Part shown: positions 35,950 to 45,873 of the stretch, piece after piece
How positions within the stretch are numbered: position 1 is the stretch's first letter
How the letters are laid out: every line of letters begins with the position of its first letter
From: Brucella tritici
GTDB taxonomy: Bacteria; Pseudomonadota; Alphaproteobacteria; Rhizobiales; Rhizobiaceae
DNA length: 64,000 bases
Assembly (NCBI RefSeq): GCF_902825325.1
Contig: NZ_CADEAR010000002.1
Coordinates: forward strand, 124,001-188,000
Reading direction: 5' to 3'
The notes under the pieces: model-generated
Seen by the model: the letters and a program-made list of their open reading frames with translations, nothing else
Databases searched by the model: none
Told to the model about the DNA's origin: nothing
Translations under genes and position numbers: made by a program

Positions 35950-37469
35950 GAAAGATAAAACGCGTGCGCCCGTACTCCAAAAAGATCGCGCTTTTTGCCA
36001 GCGCGCTTGCCGCCTTTTCACTGCCACTCACCGATATGTCCGCCATGGCGGCAGCTGGCGTCGTCAAGGTCGGCAGCCAGCAGCGTTCGCAGACGATCAA
36101 GCTTGGCCTCAACAAGTCTGTCGTTCTCGATCTTCCGCAGGATGCCTATGACGTTCTCGTCTCCAACCCGACAATCGCCGATGCAGTGACGCGCACGTCG
36201 CGGCGCATCTATCTTTTCGGCAAACAGATCGGGCAGACCAATATTTTCGTTTTCGGTCCGAATGGCGAGCAGGTCGCATCCATCGATGTCGAAATCGAGC
36301 GCGATGTGAGCGGGATTTCGTCCCAGCTGAAGCGTCTCATTCCTGGTTCCGATATTCGCGTCGAATTGATCAACGATAATGTGGTGCTGACCGGAACGGT
36401 GCAGACCCCACAGGATTCCGCGAAGGCCGCAAAACTTGCCGGTCTTTTCGTTTCTGGTGGCGAGGCTACAACCGGCCAGTTCACCACGACTGCATCCGCG
36501 CCAACGGATGGCGGCGGTGTTGCCATCAACAATCCTGACCGAAACCGCCGCGAGAGCGCCATCGTCAATATGCTGACTATCGTTGGCGAAGATCAGGTGA
36601 CGCTGAAAGTCACCGTCGCCGAGGTCAGCCGTTCGGTCATGAAGCAGCTTGGCGTCAACATGAGCGGCGGCGGTGTTTCGAATGGTATCTCCTATGGCGG
36701 AATTTCCGAGAGTATTGCCGGAGCCATAGGCAACAACCTGTCCGATACCGGGTTCGGCCTCGCGACGAGCAATTTTTCGGCCTATCTGCGGGCGATGGAA
36801 ACGGCTGGCGTGATGAAGACGCTCGCCGAGCCGACGCTGACCGCGATCTCAGGCGAAAAAGCGGCTTTCAATGTCGGCGGCGAATATAACGTCATCAACA
36901 GCGTGAAATATGATGATGACGGGAAGCGAACCAATGAACTGGCCAAGATTAACTACGGGATCGGCCTCGAATTCATGCCGACCGTGCTGGGACCGGGACG
37001 CATCAGTCTGAAAATCAGAACCTCCGTCTCCGAACCGACGACGGAAGGCGCAGGCACGACCAACAAGATGGATGGCGTCGGCGCAAGTATTCTGTCGCTG
37101 CGCAAGCGTGTGGCCGACACGACGGTCGAGCTTCCATCCGGCGGCTCCATGATGATCGGCGGTCTGATCCGTGACGAAGTGCGCCAGTCGGTTTCAGGCT
37201 TTCCGGGCCTTACCAAGATTCCGGTCCTCGGCGCGCTGTTCCGCAGCAAGGATTTCATCCGCAATGAATCCGAACTGGTGGTGATCGTGACGCCTTATCT
37301 GGCGCGCCCTGTTGCCCGCCAGCAGCTTGCGCGGCCTGACGACAATCTCAACCCGGCCAGCGATGGCGCGGGATACATTCTTGGCAAGGTCAATCGCGTT
37401 TACGGCACGATGGAAACCAAATTGCCGCCCGGTCGCTACAACGGCGTCGTCGGTTATATCTACAAGTGA
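35946..37469 (+). CDS. cpaC: Outer-membrane secretin CpaC (RcpA)
   Basis: 507 residues. After a long signal peptide comes a pilus assembly N-domain (DVLVSNPTIADAVTRTSRRI), a BON-like/N1 domain (DIRVELINDNVVLTGTVQTP) and the secretin channel domain (MKTLAEPTLTAISGEKAAFN, GIGLEFMPTVLGPGRISLKI, GGSMMIGGLIRDEVRQSVSG). Secretins form the outer-membrane pore through which the pilus passes. It overlaps cpaB by four bases and is followed 14 bases later by cpaD. Confidence 0.95.
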   Translation: MRKIKRVRPYSKKIALFASALAAFSLPLTDMSAMAAAGVVKVGSQQRSQTIKLGLNKSVVLDLPQDAYDVLVSNPTIADAVTRTSRRIYLFGKQIGQTNIFVFGPNGEQVASIDVEIERDVSGISSQLKRLIPGSDIRVELINDNVVLTGTVQTPQDSAKAAKLAGLFVSGGEATTGQFTTTASAPTDGGGVAINNPDRNRRESAIVNMLTIVGEDQVTLKVTVAEVSRSVMKQLGVNMSGGGVSNGISYGGISESIAGAIGNNLSDTGFGLATSNFSAYLRAMETAGVMKTLAEPTLTAISGEKAAFNVGGEYNVINSVKYDDDGKRTNELAKINYGIGLEFMPTVLGPGRISLKIRTSVSEPTTEGAGTTNKMDGVGASILSLRKRVADTTVELPSGGSMMIGGLIRDEVRQSVSGFPGLTKIPVLGALFRSKDFIRNESELVVIVTPYLARPVARQQLARPDDNLNPASDGAGYILGKVNRVYGTMETKLPPGRYNGVVGYIYK

Positions 37470-37482
37470 GCGGGGATAGATC

Positions 37483-38202
37483 ATGACCTATTCAGTCAGA
37501 GGCTTTTGCAGGATTTCCGCCCGACCAGCGCTTGTCGCCCTGTCGCTGGCCCTTCTCGCAGGTTGCGCGAACCGCCAGCATGTCACTGTGGGGGCGCTGC
37601 CGGACGATTACCGCACAAACCATCCCATCACGATTGCCGAGCGGGAACAGGTCACAGATATTCCGGTCGCGCAAGCCTCCCAGAAGCTCAGCCCGATGCA
37701 GCGCGGCATCATTCAGGGAGCCATTACCAATTATCGACGCAGTGGTTCCGGCATGCTCTATGTTCTGGTGCCGTCGGGTGCATCCAATCAGGCCGCAGCC
37801 TATCGGCTGAGCACAGAGGTGTCGGCAACACTGCGGCGCAGCGGCATCAAGGCGAACAATATCGCCATCGAAAACTATCCCGTAGACAACCCGGAAGCAG
37901 CGGCCCCCATCCGTATCAGCTATTATGCGATGACAGCTGGCACGACACCGTGCGGTCGCTGGCCGGACGATCTCGCCAGCACGCCTGAAAACAAGCACTA
38001 CGCCAATTTTGGCTGCGCGTCGCAGAACAATCTTGCCGCTCAGGTCGCCAATCCGGCCGACCTTCTGGGACCGCGCGTCATGTCGCCAATCGATTCGGAC
38101 CGCACGACGGAGCGCCTCAACGGCGATCAGGGCTATGTGAAAATGTCGCCTGCACAGACGGACAACTGGCAGGAAACCCGCAGCCAGCAGGCCGAGTATT
38201 AA
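37483..38202 (+). CDS. cpaD: Pilus assembly lipoprotein CpaD
   Basis: 239 residues. A lipoprotein signal peptide ends in the lipobox LLAGC, so the mature protein is lipid-anchored, probably in the outer membrane. The remainder resembles the CpaD family (YRTNHPITIAEREQVTDIPV, PCGRWPDDLASTPENKHYAN, FGCASQNNLAAQVANPADLL). It is believed to support the secretin. It lies between cpaC and cpaE, the usual position. Confidence 0.93.
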   Translation: MTYSVRGFCRISARPALVALSLALLAGCANRQHVTVGALPDDYRTNHPITIAEREQVTDIPVAQASQKLSPMQRGIIQGAITNYRRSGSGMLYVLVPSGASNQAAAYRLSTEVSATLRRSGIKANNIAIENYPVDNPEAAAPIRISYYAMTAGTTPCGRWPDDLASTPENKHYANFGCASQNNLAAQVANPADLLGPRVMSPIDSDRTTERLNGDQGYVKMSPAQTDNWQETRSQQAEY

Positions 38203-38211
38203 GAGGGCGCC

Positions 38212-39498
38212 ATGAGCAACTTCGCGTTCGAACCGGCGGAAGAAGAACAGGGCGTCGAGACGGGCCGCGCGCCGATCATGCTTGAAAATGTGCGCCCCAT
38301 TCCACGCATTTCAATCCAGGCCTTTTGTGTGAACGAAAGCGTCGCCATTCCGATTGAGCGCGCGGGCGGTGACCGCCGTATGGCCAAAACCCATCTCAAG
38401 GTCATGATGGGCGGTATCGCGGCTGCAATCGAGTTCTATCAGACCGCCTCCACGCCCAATCTGATCATCGTCGAATCAGCCTCCGAGCCCAATGTGCTGC
38501 TTGGAGAACTGCAGCAATTGTCGGAGGTCTGTGATCCCGGCTCGAAAGTCATGGTCATCGGCCACTCGAACGAAGTCTGGCTTTATCGCGAACTACTTCG
38601 CCGCGGCGTTTCAGAATATATCGTCGCGCCTGTTTCGCTCGCAGATATTCTGGCCATCGTCTCCTCGATTTTTCTCGATCCCGGTGCGGAACCGCTCGGT
38701 CGATCTATTGCTTTCATCGGTGCGAAGGGAGGCGTTGGTGCTTCAACAATCGCACACAATGTCGCCTGGTCGATCTCCGACCTGTTCCGGCACGACGTCG
38801 TTCTGGCGGATATGGATCTGCCCTTTGGCACAGCCAATATCAATTTCGATCAGGATCCGACGCTTGGCATTGCCGATGCCGTCTTCTCACCAGAGCGCAT
38901 TGATGAGGTTTATCTCGATCGATTGCTGGTTCAATATGGCGACCATCTTTCGATCCTCGCCGCTCCCTCTAGCCTCGAGCGCACGTTCGATTTCGGTGAA
39001 GATGCCTTCGCCGAATTGATTGATGTTGCCCAGCGCAATTCTCCGCTGATTGTGCTGGATGTGGCACATGGCTGGAGCGGCTGGACGCGGACCACATTGA
39101 TGCGCGCCGACGAAGTCGTGATCGTTGCAACACCCGATCTTGCCAACCTCCGCAATACCAAGAACCTGCTCGACACGCTGGCGCAACTGCGCCCGAACGA
39201 TGTGAAGCCACATCTCGTCCTGAACCAGATGGGCATTCCCAAACGACCGGAAATCGCGCTCGCCGATTTTTCCGAGCCGCTCGGCATTGATCCAGTCGCA
39301 ACCATCGACTTCGATCCACAGCTTTTCGGCAATGCAGCCAATAATGGCCGGATGATCGCAGAAACCAATCCGGAAAGCCCGATTGCCGAAGCCATCAGCC
39401 ATATTGCGCATGCAGTGACCGGCAGGGCCGATGTGCAGCCGCGCAAGAAAACCGGCATTTCGAGCTTTCTCGGCAAGTTTGCACGCAAGACCAAATAA
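38212..39498 (+). CDS. cpaE: Pilus localisation ATPase CpaE (TadZ)
   Basis: 428 residues. A receiver-like N-terminal half (MMGGIAAAIEFYQTA, SNEVWLYRELLRRGVSEYIV) is joined to a ParA/MinD-type ATPase with the deviant Walker A IGAKGGVGASTIAHNVAWS. TadZ/CpaE marks the cell pole for pilus assembly. The receiver-like half lacks an obvious phosphoacceptor Asp pocket, as in other CpaE proteins. It is the sixth plus-strand gene of the locus. Confidence 0.94.
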   Translation: MSNFAFEPAEEEQGVETGRAPIMLENVRPIPRISIQAFCVNESVAIPIERAGGDRRMAKTHLKVMMGGIAAAIEFYQTASTPNLIIVESASEPNVLLGELQQLSEVCDPGSKVMVIGHSNEVWLYRELLRRGVSEYIVAPVSLADILAIVSSIFLDPGAEPLGRSIAFIGAKGGVGASTIAHNVAWSISDLFRHDVVLADMDLPFGTANINFDQDPTLGIADAVFSPERIDEVYLDRLLVQYGDHLSILAAPSSLERTFDFGEDAFAELIDVAQRNSPLIVLDVAHGWSGWTRTTLMRADEVVIVATPDLANLRNTKNLLDTLAQLRPNDVKPHLVLNQMGIPKRPEIALADFSEPLGIDPVATIDFDPQLFGNAANNGRMIAETNPESPIAEAISHIAHAVTGRADVQPRKKTGISSFLGKFARKTK

Positions 39499-39510
39499 CG
39501 GCAGGAAATC

Positions 39511-40989
39511 ATGTTCGGCAGAAGAGGCAACGATACGGGAAACAAGCCGGAAAGCGGAATACGACCGGCTGCGCCGAAACCTGCCATTTCGGCTGCAATA
39601 TCCACTCCGGCCCAGTCGGCAGTCCAACCATCCCGTATGCAGGCAGCCGTCCCGACGACACAGGCCCGATCTCCCGCCCAGCCAGGTACACAGGGCCGCG
39701 AAAAGACCGAAAGTTACTACGACACCAAATCGCAGGTCTTCTCGGCGTTGATCGATACGATCGATCTGTCGCAACTCTCCCGCATGGCACCGGACGCCGC
39801 GCGTGAGGAAATCCGCGACATCGTCAACGACATCATCGCCATCAAGAATTTCGTCATGTCGATTGCCGAGCAGGAAGAGCTGCTTGATGACATCTGCAAC
39901 GACGTATTGGGCTACGGCCCGCTGGAACCGCTTCTTTCCCGTGACGACATCGCCGATATCATGGTCAACGGTTCGCGCCGGACCTATATCGAGGTGGACG
40001 GTTTGTTGCAGGAAACCGGCATCCGTTTCCGCGATAACCAGCAGCTCCTCAACATCTGCCAGCGTATCGTGAGTCAGGTCGGACGTCGTGTCGACGAATC
40101 GAGCCCGATCTGCGATGCGCGCCTGCCAGACGGCTCTCGCGTCAACGTCATCGCGCCGCCGCTGTCGCTCGACGGCCCAACCCTGACCATCCGTAAATTC
40201 CGCAAGGACAAGCTGACGCTCGACCAGTTGGTGCGATTCGGCGCTATATCGAATGCCGGAGCAGAGCTGCTGCAGATCATCAGCCGTGTGCGCTGCAATG
40301 TGATCATTTCGGGCGGTACCGGTTCAGGCAAGACGACGCTTCTCAACTGCCTGACACGTTATATCGACACGCACGAACGCATCATCACCTGCGAAGACTC
40401 GGCTGAACTGCAATTGCAGCAGCCGCATGTGGTGCGTCTGGAAACCCGCCCGCCCAATCTGGAAGGCGAAGGCGAAGTCACCATGCGCGATCTGGTGAAA
40501 AACTGCCTGCGCATGCGTCCCGAACGCATCATCGTCGGCGAAGTGCGCGGCCCGGAGGTTTTCGACCTCCTGCAGGCCATGAACACCGGTCACGACGGTT
40601 CGATGGGCACGATCCATGCCAACAGCCCACGTGAATGCCTCAATCGTATGGAAGCCATGATCGCCATGGGCGGCTACGTGCTGCCGCAAAAGACAGTACG
40701 CGAAATTATCGTGGGCTCGGTCGATATCATCATTCAGGCCGCTCGCTTGCGTGACGGCTCACGCCGCATCACCCACATCACCGAAGTGGTGGGGCTTGAA
40801 GGCGACGTCATCACCACCCAGGATCTCGTTCTCTACGATATCAAGGGTGAAGATGCTTCCGGCCGCATTCTCGGCAGTCATAGCTCGACCGGAATCGGAC
40901 GTCCTGCCTTCTGGGAACGCGCCCGCTATTACAATGAGGACAGCCGCCTTGCTTCCGTGCTCGACAGCATGGAAAGGACAAACGCATGA
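39511..40989 (+). CDS. cpaF: Pilus assembly ATPase CpaF (TadA)
   Basis: 492 residues. Secretion ATPase of the VirB11/GspE superfamily that powers pilus extension (and retraction in Tad systems). After a low-complexity N-terminus (Pro, Ala, Gln) come the CpaF core motifs [50 protein letters not shown], Walker [11 protein letters not shown], the Asp box ([11 protein letters not shown]), Walker [13 protein letters not shown] and the His box ([16 protein letters not shown]). It overlaps tadB by four bases. Confidence 0.96.
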   Translation: MFGRRGNDTGNKPESGIRPAAPKPAISAAISTPAQSAVQPSRMQAAVPTTQARSPAQPGTQGREKTESYYDTKSQVFSALIDTIDLSQLSRMAPDAAREEIRDIVNDIIAIKNFVMSIAEQEELLDDICNDVLGYGPLEPLLSRDDIADIMVNGSRRTYIEVDGLLQETGIRFRDNQQLLNICQRIVSQVGRRVDESSPICDARLPDGSRVNVIAPPLSLDGPTLTIRKFRKDKLTLDQLVRFGAISNAGAELLQIISRVRCNVIISGGTGSGKTTLLNCLTRYIDTHERIITCEDSAELQLQQPHVVRLETRPPNLEGEGEVTMRDLVKNCLRMRPERIIVGEVRGPEVFDLLQAMNTGHDGSMGTIHANSPRECLNRMEAMIAMGGYVLPQKTVREIIVGSVDIIIQAARLRDGSRRITHITEVVGLEGDVITTQDLVLYDIKGEDASGRILGSHSSTGIGRPAFWERARYYNEDSRLASVLDSMERTNA

Positions 40990-41999
40990 CCGGTTCCGGC
41001 GCCAGCATCATGATGTTCGTCGTGCTTGCCGTGATTGCCTGTGCGGCTCTGTTCTATGCGCTTTTTTATGAAAAGCTCGGCAAGAAAGATCATGCAGCGC
41101 GTCGTTTTGAAACTGTGCGCAACAGCGGCTCGGAACGGGCGATAACGCGCAGCGAACGCGACAGAAATGCCGACATACTCAAGCGCCGAAAACAGTTGCA
41201 GGACAACATCAAGGATCTGGAAGCGCGACAGAAGCAACGCGAGAAGAACCAGAAATATCCACCTCTACGCATTCTGCTGACGCAGGCCGGGCTAAATCTC
41301 ACTTTGCGGAAATTCTATATCTATTCCGGTGTGGCCGCGTTTCTCGCAACATTCATCGCGCTGATCTTCGGCGCACCGTTGCTTTTCCTGCCAGGTATCG
41401 CGATTGCCAGCTTCTTCGGCCTGCCACGCTGGTTCGTGCTGCAAAAGCGCAAGCGGCGACTGAAGAAATTTCTCGAAGAGTTTCCCAACGCACTCGATGT
41501 CATCGTACGTGCGACCCGAGCGGGACTCCCGCTCAACGATGGCTTGCGGCTCATTGCGAGCGAAGCTGTGGAACCGGTCAAAAGCGAGTTCAAGAAGGTT
41601 GTCGAGGCGCAGCAGATCGGGCTTTCGATCCCTGAGGCGGTTGGCAAGATGCCCGATTCCATGCCATGCCCGGAAACCAACTTCTTTGCCATTGTCATTC
41701 AGATACAGGCCCAGGCAGGTGGCAACCTTTCAGAAGCTTTGAACAATCTTTCGAAGGTTCTGCGCGACCGGAAGAAGATGAAAGCCAAGGTCAACGCTCT
41801 TTCCATGGAAGCCAAAGCATCCGCAGCAATCATCGGTGCCCTGCCCTTCATCGTTACGATTCTCGTCTATCTGACGAGCCCGCAATATATGACGCTGCTT
41901 TTCACGTCTTCGACCGGACATATGCTTCTGGGCATTGCAGCCGTTTTGATGCTGACCGGCATCTTCATTATGAAGAACATGATCAACTTCGATATGTGA
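40986..41999 (+). CDS. tadB: Inner-membrane pilus platform protein TadB
   Basis: 337 residues. One N-terminal helix, a charged linker rich in Arg, Lys and Gln, two helices, then the GspF (T2SSF) domain with the phrases FPNALDVIVRATRAGLPLND and QIQAQAGGNLSEALNNLSKV, and two C-terminal helices. TadB and TadC form the platform on which CpaF acts. Confidence 0.95.
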   Translation: MTGSGASIMMFVVLAVIACAALFYALFYEKLGKKDHAARRFETVRNSGSERAITRSERDRNADILKRRKQLQDNIKDLEARQKQREKNQKYPPLRILLTQAGLNLTLRKFYIYSGVAAFLATFIALIFGAPLLFLPGIAIASFFGLPRWFVLQKRKRRLKKFLEEFPNALDVIVRATRAGLPLNDGLRLIASEAVEPVKSEFKKVVEAQQIGLSIPEAVGKMPDSMPCPETNFFAIVIQIQAQAGGNLSEALNNLSKVLRDRKKMKAKVNALSMEAKASAAIIGALPFIVTILVYLTSPQYMTLLFTSSTGHMLLGIAAVLMLTGIFIMKNMINFDM

Positions 42000-42009
42000 G
42001 GCACCGGAC

Positions 42010-43011
42010 ATGTTTTCTCTCCTCACACAAAAACTGACCGACCCACAGTTTCTGATCGGTGCTTTGATCACGGTTGCGGTTTTTGCGACCGTGGTAACGA
42101 TCCTCATGCCAGTTCTCAGTGGCAGCGCGCTGAAGTCGCGCATGAAATCGGTTGCCACCGAACGCGAAGCCATTCGCTCGCGCGAACGCGCCCGGCTTGC
42201 AGCGGAGAGCGACCGTCGCAACAGCCTGCGTCATCAGCAGAAGCAGGGTATCCGCGAATTCGTCGAAAAGCTTGATCTCAAGCGTGCTCTTGCCGATGAA
42301 AAGACGATTGCTTCGCTCAGGCAGGCAGGCTTTCGGGGGCAAAACCCGCTCAACATCTTTCTGTTCCTGCGCTTTGTGTTGCCTTTCGGCACGATGATAG
42401 TCGCCGCCATCTACATTTTCGTGCTCGGTGTCCTTGCCGATCAAACCTTCTTCGTTCGCCTGCTTGTCTGCATTTTCGCAGGCTATGCCGGCTTCTATGC
42501 ACCCAATCTCTATGTTTCGAACAGGGCGACCAAGCGGAAGCAATCCATCCGCCGCGCATGGCCGGATGCGCTCGATCTGATGTTGATCTGCGTCGAATCG
42601 GGCATGTCCACCGAAGCTGCCTTTCGCCGGGTGGCCGATGAAATCGGCATTCAGTCCGTGGAGCTTGCCGAAGAACTGATGCTGACCAATGCCGAGCTTT
42701 CATTCCTGCCGGAACGCCGTCAGGCTTATGACAATCTCGCCAATCGCACGGGTCTGGAGCCGGTGAAATCCGTAACGCAGGCGCTTATTCAAGCGGAGCG
42801 TTACGGCACACCGGTCGCACAGGCGCTGCGCACGCTTTCTCAGGAAAGCCGCGATCTGCGTTTGCTGGAAGCCGAAAAGAAGGCTGCGGCCTTGCCGCCG
42901 AAACTCACCGTGCCGATGATCGTGTTCTTCCTGCCCGTGCTCTTTATCGTTATCCTCGGCCCGGCCTTCATCCAGATTTCGGCGCAGGGCGGATTGTTCG
43001 GCGGCAACTAA
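42010..43011 (+). CDS. tadC: Inner-membrane pilus platform protein TadC
   Basis: 333 residues, paralogous to TadB, with a GspF domain (WPDALDLMLICVESGMSTEA, VTQALIQAERYGTPVAQALR) and several transmembrane segments, the last being MIVFFLPVLFIVILGPAFIQ. The last gene of the plus-strand pilus cluster, it is convergent with tadD and only 20 bases away. Confidence 0.95.
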   Translation: MFSLLTQKLTDPQFLIGALITVAVFATVVTILMPVLSGSALKSRMKSVATEREAIRSRERARLAAESDRRNSLRHQQKQGIREFVEKLDLKRALADEKTIASLRQAGFRGQNPLNIFLFLRFVLPFGTMIVAAIYIFVLGVLADQTFFVRLLVCIFAGYAGFYAPNLYVSNRATKRKQSIRRAWPDALDLMLICVESGMSTEAAFRRVADEIGIQSVELAEELMLTNAELSFLPERRQAYDNLANRTGLEPVKSVTQALIQAERYGTPVAQALRTLSQESRDLRLLEAEKKAAALPPKLTVPMIVFFLPVLFIVILGPAFIQISAQGGLFGGN

Positions 43012-43031
43012 GCGCGATCTGATCGAAGAAA

Positions 43032-43838
43032 TCAGCCCTTCGGCTTGTCCTTGAGCATGTTCCAGGAATTCTGCTGCGCCAGCATGGAGCGAAGATAATC
43101 CGTATTGGCCTTGGCCTGTTGCGGAGAAATCTCGCGTGCGGCAATCGCTTCGGCTTCCTGAAAACGCCCCTGCAGGCCGACTGAAAGGGCCAGGTTCTGA
43201 CGCACACGACTGTCCGCACCGGGCGCGGCTGCAGCCTGCTTGAAATAGGTTTCCGCTGTTCGCGCATCACCGGCCAGAAGATAAGACATCCCCATATTGG
43301 AGATGATGGACGGTTCATTCGGCTGAAGCTGCAGCGCTTTCTGATAGGTCGCGCGGGCTTCTTCCTTCCGGCCCATCTGGTCGAGAATGGCACCTTCTGC
43401 AGAAACCAGTTTCCAGTCGGGATAGGCCGGATTTTGTGCACGGCGAATGGCATCAAGCGCGCCGTCGAATTGGCCAGCACCGGCAAGCGCCTTGCCGTAA
43501 GCCGCAAGAACGGTCTGATCCTTCGGATAGACGATAGCGAGCGCCCGCATCACAGCCAGCGCCTGATCGTTGCGGCCAAGGCGCGCCAGCACGTTGGCAT
43601 AGTTGAGCGCTGTCTGGCGATCCTTCGGATTGCGTTCATATTGCGCGCCGAGCCGTCCGGCCATGGCTGCAAGCTGGGCGTCGTTCATGTGATCGAAAGT
43701 GGCGACGGTTGCCGCGCGCCGCACTGAACCGGTGGTGGTCCGGTCAACCGATGTGCAGCCGGAAAGTATAAGTGCCGAAAGAATGCAGGCAAAGCCGAGA
43801 CGTGTTGCGATAGCGTCTTTTCGAACGATGTTCAGCAT
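43032..43838 (-). CDS. tadD: TPR lipoprotein TadD
   Basis: 268 residues. A lipobox (LSGC) after a hydrophobic stretch shows it is a lipoprotein. The rest is built of tetratricopeptide-type repeats (AQLAAMAGRLGAQYERNPKD, DRQTALNYANVLARLGRNDQ, AYPDWKLVSAEGAIL-like units, NEPSIISNMGMSYLLAGDAR). TadD is thought to act as a pilotin for secretin assembly. It has its own promoter, where a TTAACC-N9-GGTTAA palindrome lies about 85 bases upstream of the start. Confidence 0.93.
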   Translation of the reverse strand: MLNIVRKDAIATRLGFACILSALILSGCTSVDRTTTGSVRRAATVATFDHMNDAQLAAMAGRLGAQYERNPKDRQTALNYANVLARLGRNDQALAVMRALAIVYPKDQTVLAAYGKALAGAGQFDGALDAIRRAQNPAYPDWKLVSAEGAILDQMGRKEEARATYQKALQLQPNEPSIISNMGMSYLLAGDARTAETYFKQAAAAPGADSRVRQNLALSVGLQGRFQEAEAIAAREISPQQAKANTDYLRSMLAQQNSWNMLKDKPKG

Positions 43839-43921
43839 CCCGCCTCTCCTGCTAAAGCGTGTCGCCCATCCAACATGCTTTAGTCACCCTCAAGCCCAAT
43901 TCCTGCTAAATCAATAATCTG

Positions 43922-43942
43922 TTAACCCTAATGATTGGTTAA
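43922..43942. promoter_or_regulatory. TTAACC-N9-GGTTAA palindrome between tadD and the aminopeptidase gene
   Basis: Inverted halves TTAACC (43922-43927) and GGTTAA (43937-43942). CtrA half-sites have this form. It lies in the 225-bp divergent gap between tadD and pepA-like and could act on either. Confidence 0.4.
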
Positions 43943-44063
43943 TAAAGCGATTGCGGTTTCTGTTTCCGCACGGCAATAATCGCGCTATCTGTTTGTTTTT
44001 ATGAACTTCCGACAAAATCCCAGCGCTTTTGCCGGATATCGCTTACTGGTCAGAAAGAGCATC

Positions 44064-45446
44064 ATGTCTGTCGAACTTCTTTCCCGAAAATCCGAACAAA
44101 GCCGCCCGATCTGGTTTACGTCGAAAGGCGGGCTGGAAACCTCCCGCCTTCCCGCCGATGCAATTGTCTGGGCCAAGGCCAATGGCTTTGACGGCGAAGC
44201 CGGTCGCGTACTCGTTGTTCCGGGTGCAAGTGGATCGGTATCGGGTGCGTTTTTTGGAACAGGCGATGAGAAAAAGGGTGGCCAGTCGCAGCTTTTGGCC
44301 GGAAAGCTTGCGCGCGGTCTTCCGGACGGAGACTGGCATTTTGACGGTGCGATCGATGACGCAGCGCTTGCAGTTCTGGGCTTCTTGATGGGTGGCTATA
44401 GCTTTACGCGTTATCGCAAGGCGAATGGCAAGGCGATCCGCCTTGCCTTGCCGGATGGCGTGGACGAAGCGGAAATCCGCCGCATCGCCGATGCGGTTAC
44501 ACTGGTGCGCGATCTCATCAACACACCGACCAACGATATGGGGCCGGATGCTCTCGAAAATGCCGCTCGCGAACTGGCGAAGAGATACAAGGCCGACATT
44601 GCCGTCACCGAAGGCGATGCGCTTCTGGAGAAGAATTTCCCGATGATCCATGCGGTCGGTCGAGCTGGTGCTATTGCGCCACGCCTGATCGATCTTAGTT
44701 GGGGCAAGGCAAGCGACCCGAAAATCACGCTGGTTGGCAAAGGCGTCTGCTTCGACACCGGCGGTCTCGACATCAAACCGGCAAGCGGCATGCTCCTGAT
44801 GAAGAAGGATATGGGCGGAGCCGCCAATGTGCTGGGTCTCGCCTCCATGATTATGGATGCGCAATTGCCGGTGCGGCTGCGCGTGCTGATCCCCGCAGTG
44901 GAGAATTCGATTGCCGGTAATGCCTTCCGGCCGGGTGACGTGCTGCAAAGCCGCAAGGGGCTGACCGTCGAGATCGGCAATACCGATGCGGAAGGCCGGT
45001 TGGTTCTTGCCGACGCGCTTGCACTTGCCGATGAAGAAGAACCTGCACTTCTGATCGATATGGCGACGCTGACGGGGGCCGCGCGTGTCGCGCTCGGCCC
45101 CGACCTGCCACCATTCTACACGCATGATGACGGACTTGCCGCTTCGATTGCGCAAAGCGCGGATGCCACCGCAGACCCGCTATGGCGCATGCCGCTCTGG
45201 AAGCCCTATGCGCAAAAACTGTCCTCACGGATCGCCGACATCAACAATGTCACCACCGACGGCTTTGCTGGCTCGGTGACGGCAGCGCTCTTCCTCAGCA
45301 AATTTGTCGAAAAGGCTCAAAGCTGGGCGCATTTCGACATTTTCGGCTGGGTACCAGTCGAAAAGCCCGCTTCGCCGATCGGTGGAGAGGCGCAAGCCAT
45401 TCGCGCTCTTTACCAGCTTTTGAAGAAGCGTTATCCGGCACGATGA
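44064..45446 (+). CDS. M17 family leucyl aminopeptidase
   Basis: 460 residues from the ATG at 44064, which has AAGAG upstream; the frame extends 21 codons further without family similarity. A two-zinc cytosolic exopeptidase. The family motif NTDAEGRLVLADALALA is intact, with metal and active-site residues in VGKGVCFDTGGLDIKPASGM and the MKKDMGGAANVLG stretch. It is shorter than E. coli PepA (503 residues) in the N-terminal macro domain, as in the PepB-like or alphaproteobacterial subgroup. No DNA-binding role is implied. Confidence 0.93.
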   Translation: MSVELLSRKSEQSRPIWFTSKGGLETSRLPADAIVWAKANGFDGEAGRVLVVPGASGSVSGAFFGTGDEKKGGQSQLLAGKLARGLPDGDWHFDGAIDDAALAVLGFLMGGYSFTRYRKANGKAIRLALPDGVDEAEIRRIADAVTLVRDLINTPTNDMGPDALENAARELAKRYKADIAVTEGDALLEKNFPMIHAVGRAGAIAPRLIDLSWGKASDPKITLVGKGVCFDTGGLDIKPASGMLLMKKDMGGAANVLGLASMIMDAQLPVRLRVLIPAVENSIAGNAFRPGDVLQSRKGLTVEIGNTDAEGRLVLADALALADEEEPALLIDMATLTGAARVALGPDLPPFYTHDDGLAASIAQSADATADPLWRMPLWKPYAQKLSSRIADINNVTTDGFAGSVTAALFLSKFVEKAQSWAHFDIFGWVPVEKPASPIGGEAQAIRALYQLLKKRYPAR

Positions 45447-45520
45447 ATCCACTTGCCTGAAACGTCAAAAGCAGATTGAATAAAACGGTTCCGAAACAAT
45501 CCCCGTTTTGGTGGAACCGG

Positions 45521-45871
45521 ATGCCGATTGAGCTGAAGCCGTTGCAGGCGCTGACATTGCTGAGAACCCTGTCGCTGGAACAGGTGCGTGACGAGATGCC
45601 CGATCTCACCACGCGACAGGCAGCCATTCTCCTCACCATCTATCTGGAGCCCCCGCCGCATACTGTGCGGGGACTTGCAGCAAAACTGAACGTCACCAAG
45701 CCGGTCATTACCCGCGCGCTCGACACGATGGGTGCGCTTGAGTTCGTCTCCCGGCATCGTGATGAAAAAGACCGGCGAAATGTGCTAGTAAAGAGGACGG
45801 TCGCCGGTGCACTTTATGTTGAAAGACTGGGTGATCTGGTGATCGCCAAAGCCAGGGAGTTACCACTTTGA
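45521..45871 (+). CDS. MarR family transcriptional regulator
   Basis: About 116 residues from the ATG at 45521; a TTG at 45476 would add 15. A winged helix-turn-helix of the MarR type is visible: TTRQAAILLTIYLEPPPHTV, GLAAKLNVTKPVITRALDTM and RHRDEKDRRNVLVKRTVAGA (the wing with the DxRR motif). Target unknown. The stop codon overlaps the upstream end of the following NlpC/P60 gene, so the two are likely cotranscribed and perhaps functionally linked. Confidence 0.88.
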   Translation: MPIELKPLQALTLLRTLSLEQVRDEMPDLTTRQAAILLTIYLEPPPHTVRGLAAKLNVTKPVITRALDTMGALEFVSRHRDEKDRRNVLVKRTVAGALYVERLGDLVIAKARELPL

Positions 45872-45873
45872 CC

